Positions 6,365 through 13,536 of a stretch of DNA of 35,311 bases are shown here, one piece after another. The position numbers and the translations under genes were made by a program. Source of the stretch: a virus; the IMG/VR virus record IMGVR_UViG_3300035138_000009, positions 1-35,311 of that record. The stretch is one strand, 5' to 3'. Below the pieces are notes generated by a model. That model did not search any database and had not been told where the DNA came from. It saw only the letters and a program-made list of their open reading frames with translations. The number at the start of each line of letters is the position of its first letter. The stretch's first letter is position 1.

Positions 6365-7690
6365 CTATCCCCACCCAAAATGAATTGTGGCGGGCGGTGA
6401 TTTCCTTGCGTGCTTTGCTTTTACCTCTGCTAATCTGTCTCTCCAGTAGGCGTAAGCATTGGAAAACGCTTGGTTTTCCCCTGTGTCAAAGTTTGGCACT
6501 ATCATCTGCCCGTAGAGATAAAAGGCAGCTTGAGCAACCAAGATGTCTAACTGTGGTTGGTCAAGGGCAATCGTCGCTGACCAATCGGTAGAACTTGACC
6601 CAGAGGATAGGAAATCTAAGGTTTTTAGTCCTCTTATCCGAAGGCGGCGGTCACTTTGGTATCGTGTTGGTAGATACAGATAACCATTGGTTTCGTCTAC
6701 TGTCCAACCAGCAAGTTTAAGCCATTCTTCTTCTTGACTATAATAGCTCGGTTCCATCTCGACGCGGTGAGGATGGTTGTTGTGTAGCCCTAATGTTCCT
6801 ATATATAGTCGTCCTCGTGGGTAGGAAAGCAATCGAGCATCGTCAACATAGGCTGTGGGTGCGGGCAGTACACTGTCAAGGTGAATCGTGCAAGTTACCT
6901 CAGTAGCATTTGGGTCGATATACTGGGTCACATAGAAAGAATCATTCCGAGGGTCATCCTCTGTCCAAGCAGAATCTCCTGCGTGATAATCAGAATATGT
7001 TTGTGTTGTACCATCATTGATGGAGAGTCTTAGGGCAGTAGTTTTGTTACAATGCCCTTGACAAGTAAAGGTAGCATTTTTACCTCGCAGAAATTGTAGG
7101 TCTTCAAACTTGGATATGTTTTGGTACAGGCTCGCTCCTCCTGGCCCTATGGTAACTTGTAACTTACAACTTGTAGAGCCGTGTTTGTAGTAACTTGCTG
7201 TGGTAGTTTGTTCAAGAGTTGCATTACTGCCTATCCAATGGCTAAGGGCCGTCGCACTGCTCCAACTTTCAAAAGAACCATCCTTTAGCCAGTTTCCAGA
7301 TACTAAGGACTCATCCCAGACCTCTTGAAAGATATTAGGAAAACCATTTCGGGCAGCCCAAACCAACGCCTCTCGTTTTTTATCCGCCGTGAACAAACGA
7401 TGAACTTCGTAGGTCACACCGCTAGCTATCTGCCCTCCATGAGCAAGTGTAGTTAATGTTCCTGTAGAGTTATCAAGTGAACTTATCTTCCGTTCTTGCT
7501 CGTCGTAGGTTCCAGAGGTTATCCTCGTGTAGGCTTCTCCCGTTTCCACCCAATCGTTAGCCTTGGCTTTAAGGGCAGTATCAATCACAGTGGTTCCGCC
7601 AGCGGCTCCAGCCGAGGTGGTTGTTCCAGTATGGTAGTCGCCGAGTTGTTTCGATAACTCAATCATGGCGTTCTCAAGGGTTGTTGACAT
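6365..7690 (-). CDS. Head-tail adaptor-like virion protein with a carbohydrate-binding-type insertion
   Basis: 441 residues. An N-terminal helical part (SKQLGDYHTG, then DKKREALVWAARNGFPNIFQEV) and a C-terminal helical part (PQLDILVAQAAFYLYGQMI...YAYWRDRLAEVKAKHARK) look like two halves of an adaptor of the T7 gp11 type, a ring between portal and nozzle. Between them, at about residues 130-285, lies a beta-sandwich-like domain opening DGSFESWSSATALSHW and containing CKLQVT...LYQNIS, the layout of family 4/9-type carbohydrate-binding modules. Such a domain could decorate the neck and hold host glycans. Start after GAGGGGGAGTAA. Confidence 0.8.
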   Translation of the reverse strand: MSTTLENAMIELSKQLGDYHTGTTTSAGAAGGTTVIDTALKAKANDWVETGEAYTRITSGTYDEQERKISSLDNSTGTLTTLAHGGQIASGVTYEVHRLFTADKKREALVWAARNGFPNIFQEVWDESLVSGNWLKDGSFESWSSATALSHWIGSNATLEQTTTASYYKHGSTSCKLQVTIGPGGASLYQNISKFEDLQFLRGKNATFTCQGHCNKTTALRLSINDGTTQTYSDYHAGDSAWTEDDPRNDSFYVTQYIDPNATEVTCTIHLDSVLPAPTAYVDDARLLSYPRGRLYIGTLGLHNNHPHRVEMEPSYYSQEEEWLKLAGWTVDETNGYLYLPTRYQSDRRLRIRGLKTLDFLSSGSSSTDWSATIALDQPQLDILVAQAAFYLYGQMIVPNFDTGENQAFSNAYAYWRDRLAEVKAKHARKSPPATIHFGWG

Positions 7691-7909
7691 TTACTCCCCC
7701 TCTATTTGAGCCAGTACCACGTTCTTACCAAAGTTTATCAATTGAGTTTTCTGTTGCTCAGTCAACTCGATATTAGCTGACTTGTTCGTAGTGTTCCCGC
7801 AACTACCGCAGTCAACCTCGTAGTCTGCCCTTACCGAGACTTCAACTGGGTCTGAGCCTTCCTTAGACAAGGTTACTAGGTAGACTAGTCTTCTTTCACT
7901 TATTGCCAT
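7691..7909 (-). CDS. Hypothetical small structural-operon protein with CxxC
   Basis: 72 residues. A beta-rich first half (RRLVYLVTLSKEGSDPVEVSVRA), then DCGSCGNTTNKS with a CxxC pair, and a helical end. The ATG at 7909 follows AAGGAGATAAAA; an ATG 13 codons earlier has no ribosome site. It lies between a fibre-like gene and the adaptor. No family recognised. Confidence 0.75.
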   Translation of the reverse strand: MAISERRLVYLVTLSKEGSDPVEVSVRADYEVDCGSCGNTTNKSANIELTEQQKTQLINFGKNVVLAQIEGE

Positions 7910-7920
7910 TTTTATCTCCT

Positions 7921-9123
7921 TTAAGCATCCGGTGTTATTTTCTTCCAAGCACCTTTTGCCCTGAAATAAAGCTCTTGGTTCTTAGCATCTACAATTATCC
8001 AACCATCTCGGTCAATGTCTACATCGTCATCATCAGGCGCGCCGTCAGTTACCCTTGTGCAGATACCGTTAGACGATAGCATACCGAAGTCATGGAAACA
8101 GGCAACCGTACCGCTAGATACATCACCAGTACACCAGTTAGTCATAAGAGTGACTTCATTAGCACCATCAACCGTATCAATCACATACCAACCTGCGGTT
8201 GCGTTAGTACCCCCAGTAACCCTCACAATATCCCCTATGGCAGCGTTAGTACCTATCCCAGTGGCAAGCATCTCGGTAGTTGCCCCCCCATCATCCGAAG
8301 TAGCTGAAGATGTAGAGAAATATTTTCCTGCGTTATCAACAACTACGATATGAGGTTGGACTACTTCATCGAGCATATTGAGGTTGGAATTGTTTACATT
8401 GGTTTCTTCCCCGAATACCCACGCCGGTACATTGTTCCCCGAATCATCAGACTCATCCATTGTTAGAACAACACACTTAGCATCCGCATCGGCGGTCTCA
8501 TAGATAAAACGAAAGTCTGCTGCTGCCCCCATCCGAATGTCTTTGTCGTCTGCCAGCATAATGATATTACCATAATGGTAAGTGTCCCCATCGAAGTAGG
8601 CAGTACCGTCAAACTCGGCCTCCCCACTCACCATCAAGTCATCTTCTGAGTCTAGAGAGTGAGAGGTTGTAGCAGCATCTCCTATGCGGAGGTAAGGCAG
8701 CCCGCGAAGCGTGATTACTGTGCCTCCAGTATTACTTATTTTCAGGTAATTGCTCGTGTCTTTAGCTGGATTTATAGCAATATTGCCAGAAGCAGCTATA
8801 GACGCTTCATTGGCAGTCATCCACCAAAAACCTATCCAGTGGCTTGCATCATCATCCAGTACAGCAAGCATTGGTTGGTCTTCCCCATTAAAGAAAGTTA
8901 AATCTTTTTCAGCTGAAGTATCGCCAATTACTACAACTGGAACATCAACAGCCCCCCCTTCAGGAAGTAGGATAGCTAGAACGTTGGCGTTAGCATCATC
9001 AGTCTGCCATTGAATAGAGGCCGTTCCGCCTGTGCCAAACTTCAGTTTAACATCATCGTTGAAGGTGAAAGTATCAGAGGTCGAGGCAATGTTGACAACA
9101 CTAGATAGATTAACTCCGCCCAT
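7921..9123 (-). CDS. Fibre- or spike-like virion protein
   Basis: 400 residues, acidic, with a low Lys/Arg content and a run of short Gly/Asp/Thr turns (KFGTGGTASIQW, FNGEDQPMLAVLDDDASHW, YFDGDTYHYGNIIMLADDKD). This is the pattern of beta-structured, trimeric fibre shafts. Residues about 270-345 change to a strand-rich domain (GIGTNAAIGDIVRVTGGTNATAGWY), perhaps a tip module, and the end YFRAKGAWKKITPDA is a common closing segment of such fibres. Start after GGAGGATAAAA. It is one of several fibre-type genes in this operon. Confidence 0.8.
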   Translation of the reverse strand: MGGVNLSSVVNIASTSDTFTFNDDVKLKFGTGGTASIQWQTDDANANVLAILLPEGGAVDVPVVVIGDTSAEKDLTFFNGEDQPMLAVLDDDASHWIGFWWMTANEASIAASGNIAINPAKDTSNYLKISNTGGTVITLRGLPYLRIGDAATTSHSLDSEDDLMVSGEAEFDGTAYFDGDTYHYGNIIMLADDKDIRMGAAADFRFIYETADADAKCVVLTMDESDDSGNNVPAWVFGEETNVNNSNLNMLDEVVQPHIVVVDNAGKYFSTSSATSDDGGATTEMLATGIGTNAAIGDIVRVTGGTNATAGWYVIDTVDGANEVTLMTNWCTGDVSSGTVACFHDFGMLSSNGICTRVTDGAPDDDDVDIDRDGWIIVDAKNQELYFRAKGAWKKITPDA

Positions 9124-9283
9124 TTTTATCCTCCTTACTCTCCTTAGCTTCCTTCTTCTCCTTGGCTTCCTTTGCCTTCATTCGTTCTATTAGTTGGGTG
9201 GCATAAGTTAATGCCCCTTGAATCTGTAAGAACTGCTGCTCCAAGGACTTTCTTTCTTGCTCTAATTCTTCAATACTAACCAC
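9110..9283 (-). CDS. Short coiled-coil protein
   Basis: 57 residues, nearly all helix, with heptad spacing (IEELEQERKSLEQQFLQIQGAL) and a Lys/Glu-rich tail of alternating KE blocks. A GTG at 9283 is about 11 bases from AAGGA; a GTG at 9292 is too close to it. Likely an oligomerisation or assembly factor. It overlaps the end of the preceding gene by 8 bases and the next start by 14. Confidence 0.65.
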   Translation of the reverse strand: MVSIEELEQERKSLEQQFLQIQGALTYATQLIERMKAKEAKEKKEAKESKEDKNGRS

Positions 9284-10121
9284 TGAACTCACCGTCCTTC
9301 ATGGTGGCTACGTTCACGATAAGGTTAGCCGTCCCTTGGTCACTGGCAAGAGCCTCGATGCAACCAAAGCCGTTGAAGCCATAATCAATTCTCTGCTCTA
9401 GGCATTGTCCACTGAGAAGTTCCCCATAGCTAGTGCTTCTATTAGCTGCGTACATCCCGTCAATCAAAGTATCAGCATCAAGGGCAGCACTCACATACCA
9501 ACGTGTCCAATACATAGGGGTTTTGGCGTAGTAAAGCGTGCTAGTTATCTTTGGGTAAATGTCTATTAACTTTACCATCTGCCAAGCTGAAGGCACAGTC
9601 CAGTAGACTAAGCCGTCTTGTGCCATAGTGATTGTCCCAGTGTTGGTTCCATCGGTGGCACTCATGTCCGTCCAGGCCCCCGCCCAGTAGTTAACGGAAA
9701 GTGTTGACGGGTCTGTGGAATTAAGATGGCTCCCATCCATATCCACTTGAACTCCCCTGAATGGTATGTGGGAACCAATTAACAAAAAATCCCCGTTGGC
9801 TAGTGTATCGAAACTGTCCATGTCTATGTCGGTTGACGCCGAACCGTCCTGAGCATATACGCTCCAATCGGTAGGATCAGTCGCCATAGCGTCGTTGGTT
9901 TCTAACACCGTCAACCAAGGATTAAACGTCAATTCGACTACCTCAGCCGTGGCAAAGTTCCTCGCCGTGACGAAACAGTGCCCCTGTGCCTTCGGGGGAA
10001 CTATAGTTGTCCCTATCGGCGGGAACGGTATATAGGTCGCTGTTGCTGTGAGGGCAGTACCCCCACCAGCCGTTGAAGACGCTCGAAATTCCCCGAGTCG
10101 TCCTGCCCAAATCTCAGGCAT
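9276..10121 (-). CDS. Virion structural protein, beta-rich
   Basis: 281 residues with few charged residues and many Thr, Ala, Trp and Tyr. Beta strands seem to dominate (ATATYIPFPPIGTTIVPPKA, GLVYWTVPSAWQMVKLIDIYP), as in capsid decoration, fibre-base or tail proteins. No enzymatic motif. The ATG follows CTAAAGGAGGAAAAATAA, one of the strongest ribosome sites in the operon, suggesting high expression. Which virion part it belongs to cannot be told from sequence alone. Confidence 0.8.
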   Translation of the reverse strand: MPEIWAGRLGEFRASSTAGGGTALTATATYIPFPPIGTTIVPPKAQGHCFVTARNFATAEVVELTFNPWLTVLETNDAMATDPTDWSVYAQDGSASTDIDMDSFDTLANGDFLLIGSHIPFRGVQVDMDGSHLNSTDPSTLSVNYWAGAWTDMSATDGTNTGTITMAQDGLVYWTVPSAWQMVKLIDIYPKITSTLYYAKTPMYWTRWYVSAALDADTLIDGMYAANRSTSYGELLSGQCLEQRIDYGFNGFGCIEALASDQGTANLIVNVATMKDGEFSG

Positions 10122-10137
10122 TTATTTTTCCTCCTTT

Positions 10138-10188
10138 AGACTACTCCTCGTTATCCAGTCTTCACTTTTACACGAAGGAGGTTAGTCT
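10138..10188 (-). repeat. Intergenic inverted repeat
   Basis: AGACTACTCCTCGT (10138-10151) pairs with ACGAAGGAGGTTAGTCT (10172-10188), with small bulges, across a 20-base spacer. It fills the gap between the zinc-finger gene and the strongly expressed structural gene downstream of it. There is no U run on either side. A processing or stability hairpin is more likely than a terminator. Confidence 0.5.
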
Positions 10189-10189
10189 G

Positions 10190-10864
10190 CTATTTACAGG
10201 TCTTGCGGTGTCTACGGTAGGCTTTACCGTAGGCAAATTCTTTTCCGCAAGTCTCGCACACGAACTTAGACTTCTCCTCTGTCGCTTGTTCTGACTTTGC
10301 TTCAACAGACCTGGCAATCTGGGACATCATAAGTTGCTGGAAGTGCCTGTCCTCTTGCCTTTCCTTATCTAGCCGTTCTTTCTCGATAGTGCCCCACTCT
10401 TGCGGGTGGCGTTTCTTCATGTGTTGTTCAAGCTGATAAAGATTTCTGATGTTGCTCTTCCGACAAGTGGCGAATCCAAGTTCATCGTAGTGCTTTCTCT
10501 CGGGACTTTCAGCGTGCAAGGCACACTTAATTGTCCCTCGCTTTGGGCGGTACCCTGGGTCTATCGCGGTGAACCTACGGTTTCCGTTTGGTAGCTTCTG
10601 CATGAGTTTCTGCCTTAACATATAACCCAAGCAAGGCACAGGCTCACCAGTTTCAGTTTCATAAATCCAGAAGTATTTGCCCGACCGTATTTCCGTTACG
10701 GTCATTGGGGCAGGCAAGGTTTCGTCTCCCTTGTGAATTACAGGGTTAGTTTTCAAGTCACTTGGAAGGTCTATTCCCTTCGCCGTCGATAGCATCTCTG
10801 CTATCAGGGCTTCATCTGTCTGCCCTAGTTGGTCTTGCAGTTTTTGAGTGTCCTCCTCAGCCAA
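10190..10864 (-). CDS. Zinc-finger protein within the structural operon
   Basis: 224 residues. Two zinc sites are visible: a central one using Cys114, Cys134, His148 and His153 (CALHAES...CRKSN...QHMKKRH), and a C-terminal C2HC finger CETCGKEFAYGKAYRRHRKTC with Cys203, Cys206, His219 and Cys223. Between them lies a charged helix (EKERLDKERQEDRHFQQL). The N-terminal 100 residues look beta-rich. Such a protein could bind DNA or RNA, or hold a virion complex together. TTG start after AAAGGAGGTTAAAA. A classical C2H2-like finger is rare in bacteria and phages and odd among capsid genes. Confidence 0.8.
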   Translation of the reverse strand: MAEEDTQKLQDQLGQTDEALIAEMLSTAKGIDLPSDLKTNPVIHKGDETLPAPMTVTEIRSGKYFWIYETETGEPVPCLGYMLRQKLMQKLPNGNRRFTAIDPGYRPKRGTIKCALHAESPERKHYDELGFATCRKSNIRNLYQLEQHMKKRHPQEWGTIEKERLDKERQEDRHFQQLMMSQIARSVEAKSEQATEEKSKFVCETCGKEFAYGKAYRRHRKTCK

Positions 10865-10895
10865 TTTTAACCTCCTTTAGCTGGTTCACGTTTTC

Positions 10896-11225
10896 TCAAA
10901 CAAGTTTGAATTTTGTTTCTTCTAGTTGCAAGAGTTCGTCAAGGTAAATGTCGGTTGGGTCTTTCCGAAGCTCCTCAGCTAGTTTGATTAGGTATTCCAC
11001 CGTATGCTCCCAAAGGCTAGGAATGTTGAGTTGTCGTTGCCCTTTGAAATTCTCTTTTGGCCCGAGGTCTGTTCGGTACTCGGCCAGTTTACCATCTCGG
11101 GCAACAAGGATTACTTGGTAACGATGCCATCCCCTATTGTCTGGGGACATTTCGTTTACCTCGTACAAGGCCATTGCCTTTTCATTGGGAGATACTGTTA
11201 GTGTTACCGGATATAGTCTATTCAA
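10896..11225 (-). CDS. Hypothetical protein
   Basis: 109 residues. The first half is beta-rich (YPVTLTVSPNEKAMALYEV, GWHRYQVILVARDGKLAEYRTDLG), the second helical (SLWEHTVEYLIKLAEELRKD). TTG start eight bases after AAGGAGG. Downstream of two hairpins (11239-11308). No family recognised. Confidence 0.75.
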   Translation of the reverse strand: MNRLYPVTLTVSPNEKAMALYEVNEMSPDNRGWHRYQVILVARDGKLAEYRTDLGPKENFKGQRQLNIPSLWEHTVEYLIKLAEELRKDPTDIYLDELLQLEETKFKLV

Positions 11226-11238
11226 TTTCCCTCCTTAA

Positions 11239-11308
11239 TGTTGGTGAGGGGGGATTTGACTCCCCCCGTGACACCAACAAGGAGAGTAATCCCGCCCCGT
11301 CGGGCAGG
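11239..11308 (-). repeat. Two adjacent hairpins upstream of the 109-residue gene
   Basis: The larger (11239-11279) pairs TGTTGGTG with CACCAACA and GGGGGGA with TCCCCCC, a very stable stem with a small internal bulge. The smaller (11291-11308) pairs CCTGCCC with GGGC-GGG. Neither is followed by a U run on the minus strand, where AAGGAGG comes next. They may act as RNA processing or ribosome-spacing structures in the long late transcript, or as a weak terminator. The larger resembles a tRNA T-arm only superficially. Confidence 0.6.
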
Positions 11309-11309
11309 C

Positions 11310-11453
11310 TTATTGCTTCTTCTCAACTTTGTCTACTTTGCTTTTGAGTTGAGTTATTTGTTCTCTCAGCCTGCTGTTTTCCTCTTGGAGAACGACCGCC
11401 TTAGCGTGCTCTTCCCCAAGCAGTTGCAGCAGTCTTTCCGCTGAAATGTCCAT
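11310..11453 (-). CDS. Short coiled-coil protein
   Basis: 47 residues, all helix: ISAERLLQLLGEEHAKAV and then a leucine/isoleucine heptad EENSRLREQITQLKSKVDKV. ATG overlaps the preceding TAA (TAATG) after GAAGAAGGGGAG. Probable small assembly or oligomerisation factor. Confidence 0.7.
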   Translation of the reverse strand: MDISAERLLQLLGEEHAKAVVLQEENSRLREQITQLKSKVDKVEKKQ

Positions 11454-11905
11454 TACTCCCCTTCTTCCAACTCTCTAGGAAGATTTCTTACCTTTATGCC
11501 CTTCTGCTTCATTCTTTTCAGTAACCACTTTGGAGGGGCACCTTGTTTCACGAAGGTCTCCTCTATGCTGCCGTCAAGAAGTTTCCTTTGCTTCTTGTTA
11601 ATCTGTTCACAGTCCCATGTCCACGTCGGCTCAAAGTCCATAGCAAAGAAGAATGTTCCAGGTGGTAATCCAGCTAGTTCCTCCACCTTCTTTGCCAAGC
11701 AACATAGTCTGATTTCTATTCCTGTCCCTAAAGCTCCATGACGTTTTCTATGAACATAGGTTAAAGGGCAATCACAGTTCCTTCTGTCTCGGGCAATAAA
11801 GTCCTCCTCAGCAGGAACGATGAAATCCTCAAGGTTAATCTTTTCTTTGACGGCTGTTTTTAGGGTCTGACTTGCCCTAGTATCTGTCATTAGTTTTTCA
11901 GCCAT
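11453..11905 (-). CDS. Hypothetical Cys-containing protein
   Basis: 150 residues with Cys-x-Cys (NCDCPLTYVHRKRHG), Cys-Cys (RLCCLAKKVEEL) and a later WTWDCEQ. The grouped Cys and His suggest a zinc site. The C-terminal third is basic and helical. ATG after TAAGGAGAAAT. No family recognised. It lies between a fibre-like gene and a coiled-coil gene in the structural operon. Confidence 0.75.
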   Translation of the reverse strand: MAEKLMTDTRASQTLKTAVKEKINLEDFIVPAEEDFIARDRRNCDCPLTYVHRKRHGALGTGIEIRLCCLAKKVEELAGLPPGTFFFAMDFEPTWTWDCEQINKKQRKLLDGSIEETFVKQGAPPKWLLKRMKQKGIKVRNLPRELEEGE

Positions 11906-11913
11906 ATTTCTCC

Positions 11914-12444
11914 TTACGTTAGTAAGCTATCGGTAGTGCCATCAGCGTGCAGAACGTCTAGGTCATCTCCAGAACTATCGGCATATAAGGCGCAGGAATT
12001 GGTGAGTGTCCCCGCTGGAGCCGAGCCACTATCTTCTAGGCCAATCCAGTTGGAAGCTGCCGTAGTTCCAGGAGCAGCCCTCACGCCAACGAATAGCGTA
12101 TAGCCATCGTTAATAGTCAGTCCAGTGGAAACAAGTTCCATTAGCTGAGTAGCCGCTAGTTCAAAGTCGAGGGCAGTTGCTCCCGCAGCGTTGATGTGAG
12201 CGTCTGTGTCATCATGGTATATCTCAATGTAGTCGGTAGCAGCATTGCTGCCCGAACAGTGGATATACAACGACGGGTCACTGTCAGCACTTAAAGCCCA
12301 GTCTGTCTTGTTGTCGTTGGGGTCTATGATGTGTAGAGCAAGGCTGGCGTCATCAACGGCAATACCGAAAGTCGGGTTGCTTGCATCACCCACAAGCCGT
12401 ATGAACCCTTTGTGTCTCTGGTGATAATTGTCTCCTTCACCCAT
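11914..12444 (-). CDS. Fibre-like virion protein
   Basis: 176 residues, acidic and almost free of Lys/Arg after the first 20. Short beta repeats with Asp-Gly turns (IYHDDTDAHINAAGATALDFELAA, DDLDVLHADGTTDSLLT) resemble the shaft units of the 400-residue fibre-like protein at 7921-9123. The N-terminal GEGDNYHQRHKGFIRL may be the anchoring part. ATG after TTTTAGGAGGAACGCCCA. It lies directly downstream of the lectin-like protein, so it may be a head fibre or capsid decoration. Confidence 0.8.
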   Translation of the reverse strand: MGEGDNYHQRHKGFIRLVGDASNPTFGIAVDDASLALHIIDPNDNKTDWALSADSDPSLYIHCSGSNAATDYIEIYHDDTDAHINAAGATALDFELAATQLMELVSTGLTINDGYTLFVGVRAAPGTTAASNWIGLEDSGSAPAGTLTNSCALYADSSGDDLDVLHADGTTDSLLT

Positions 12445-12536
12445 TGGGCGTTCCTCCTAAAAGCGGATAACTCCGCAGTTGATTTTAGGTGGGGCAAGTT
12501 ATAGCCCTGCCCCAAGGCTATTAGAGCGTCGGCCTG

Positions 12537-13292
12537 CTATGCGTTCCAGTCGCGGTTGGCTTCGACTAACACATAGTCAACATCCATAATGGATAGCTCT
12601 GTGGTATTAGCAGCTACGCCGACGCAAACACCAACGTCCGTGGATGTTGAGATGGCCCCTGCTACAGTTTGTTTTAGGACACCATCTATGTACCATCGGG
12701 CAGTACCGTTGTTATCGATTTCTAGCCTAAGAACTTGCCACTCTCCAGCTACAGCATCGTCGTCGGCATCAATATTCGAGCTAGTGGTTTCCCCTGTAGT
12801 GGTTCCACCATTGTAGACCATGTGCCAGTCTTCGTCATCGGTAAGCTCTGAACTCAAGAAGAACCCACATAGACTCCCAGCAGTAAGTGTAATAGTAGTA
12901 CCAGCGGAATAGTCTATGATGTCATCTATCTGTTCGTCCAAAGTGAGGACACTAGTAAAGCCGATAAAAGCTGCCTTTGTGTCTAGGTCAACGAACCTAA
13001 CTCTAGTCTCAAGAACCAAAGTGCCCATTAGGGCAACATCGAAACATTTATCAGTGCCGATGAATGTCATATCTTGGTCGGTATTAGCTGAAGTAAGCCG
13101 AACTACACCAGACAGAGCATCAGACTGCAAGTAAGCAGCACCAGCATCATTATCCTCGAAACCTTCGCCACCGATGAAGAACGGCCCAGCGGGGCAGGCA
13201 TCATCAGTGTTAGCTAGAGTCATCCAGCCAATACCAAAGAAGTCCTCGAATAACCGAATCCTACCAACTCCAGATTGTGCATTGATTGTCAT
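12537..13292 (-). CDS. Concanavalin/LamG-like virion protein, possible capsid decoration or head fibre
   Basis: 251 residues. The second half has the pattern of a LamG/concanavalin jelly roll: VLETRVRFVDLDTKAAFIGF, WQVLRLEIDNNGTARWYIDG and SIMDVDYVLVEANRDW, i.e. strand pairs with a typical 'width of the sheet' Trp-Tyr-Ile-Asp-Gly turn. Such domains bind sugars or act as scaffolds. It lies two genes after the major capsid gene, where decoration proteins and head fibres are found. Start after GGGAGAAAATAA, overlapping the HNH-like gene. Sugar binding is a family-level inference. Confidence 0.8.
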   Translation of the reverse strand: MTINAQSGVGRIRLFEDFFGIGWMTLANTDDACPAGPFFIGGEGFEDNDAGAAYLQSDALSGVVRLTSANTDQDMTFIGTDKCFDVALMGTLVLETRVRFVDLDTKAAFIGFTSVLTLDEQIDDIIDYSAGTTITLTAGSLCGFFLSSELTDDEDWHMVYNGGTTTGETTSSNIDADDDAVAGEWQVLRLEIDNNGTARWYIDGVLKQTVAGAISTSTDVGVCVGVAANTTELSIMDVDYVLVEANRDWNA

Positions 13293-13516
13293 TTATTTTC
13301 TCCCTCTATCGTTTTCTCGAGAGCAACTAGCTCTCTTTCAAGTTTCCTTATCCTCGCTACGAACGGGGATACTATCAACCGAAGGCTACTTGACCTTGGG
13401 ATAACCGCAATGTTTTCGACCCGATTATCCGAAGGTTGACCATTTAGGTTGATGGAAATCCACCCTTTAGGGATTTCCCCGTGCTTTTGTTTCCAAATCT
13501 CCCTTCGGGAGTTCAT
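13289..13516 (-). CDS. Degenerate HNH-endonuclease-like protein
   Basis: 75 residues. Residues 1-40 follow the C-terminal part of phage HNH homing endonucleases: a REIWKQKHGEIPKGW lead-in, then a beta hairpin and LNG...DNRVENIAVI with the Asn of HNH. The catalytic His-His-Ile-Asn segment is replaced by Ser-Ile-Asn-Leu, so cutting activity is unlikely. The last 25 residues form a helix (RIRKLERELVALEKTIEGE). ATG after CTAAGGAGAATATT. It is inserted between the capsid and lectin-like genes and overlaps the latter's start by four bases. A domesticated or decaying endonuclease, or a structural adaptor. Confidence 0.65.
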   Translation of the reverse strand: MNSRREIWKQKHGEIPKGWISINLNGQPSDNRVENIAVIPRSSSLRLIVSPFVARIRKLERELVALEKTIEGENK

Positions 13517-13536
13517 AATATTCTCCTTAGCTATTT

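Noticed and set aside
11239-11279. Possible tRNA T-arm and acceptor remnant
   Set aside because: The two arms pair directly with each other as a simple hairpin; no D-arm or anticodon arm is nearby.
12324-12515. Minus-strand open frame of 63 codons overlapping the fibre-like gene at 11914-12444
   Set aside because: It covers the start of a gene with a strong ribosome site (TTTTAGGAGG) and has none of its own.
12445-12600. tRNA-like sequence on the plus strand (D-arm-like TTAGAGCGTCGGCCTGCTATGC)
   Set aside because: No anticodon arm, no matching acceptor stem and no T-loop consensus; most of it is the coding end of the lectin-like gene.
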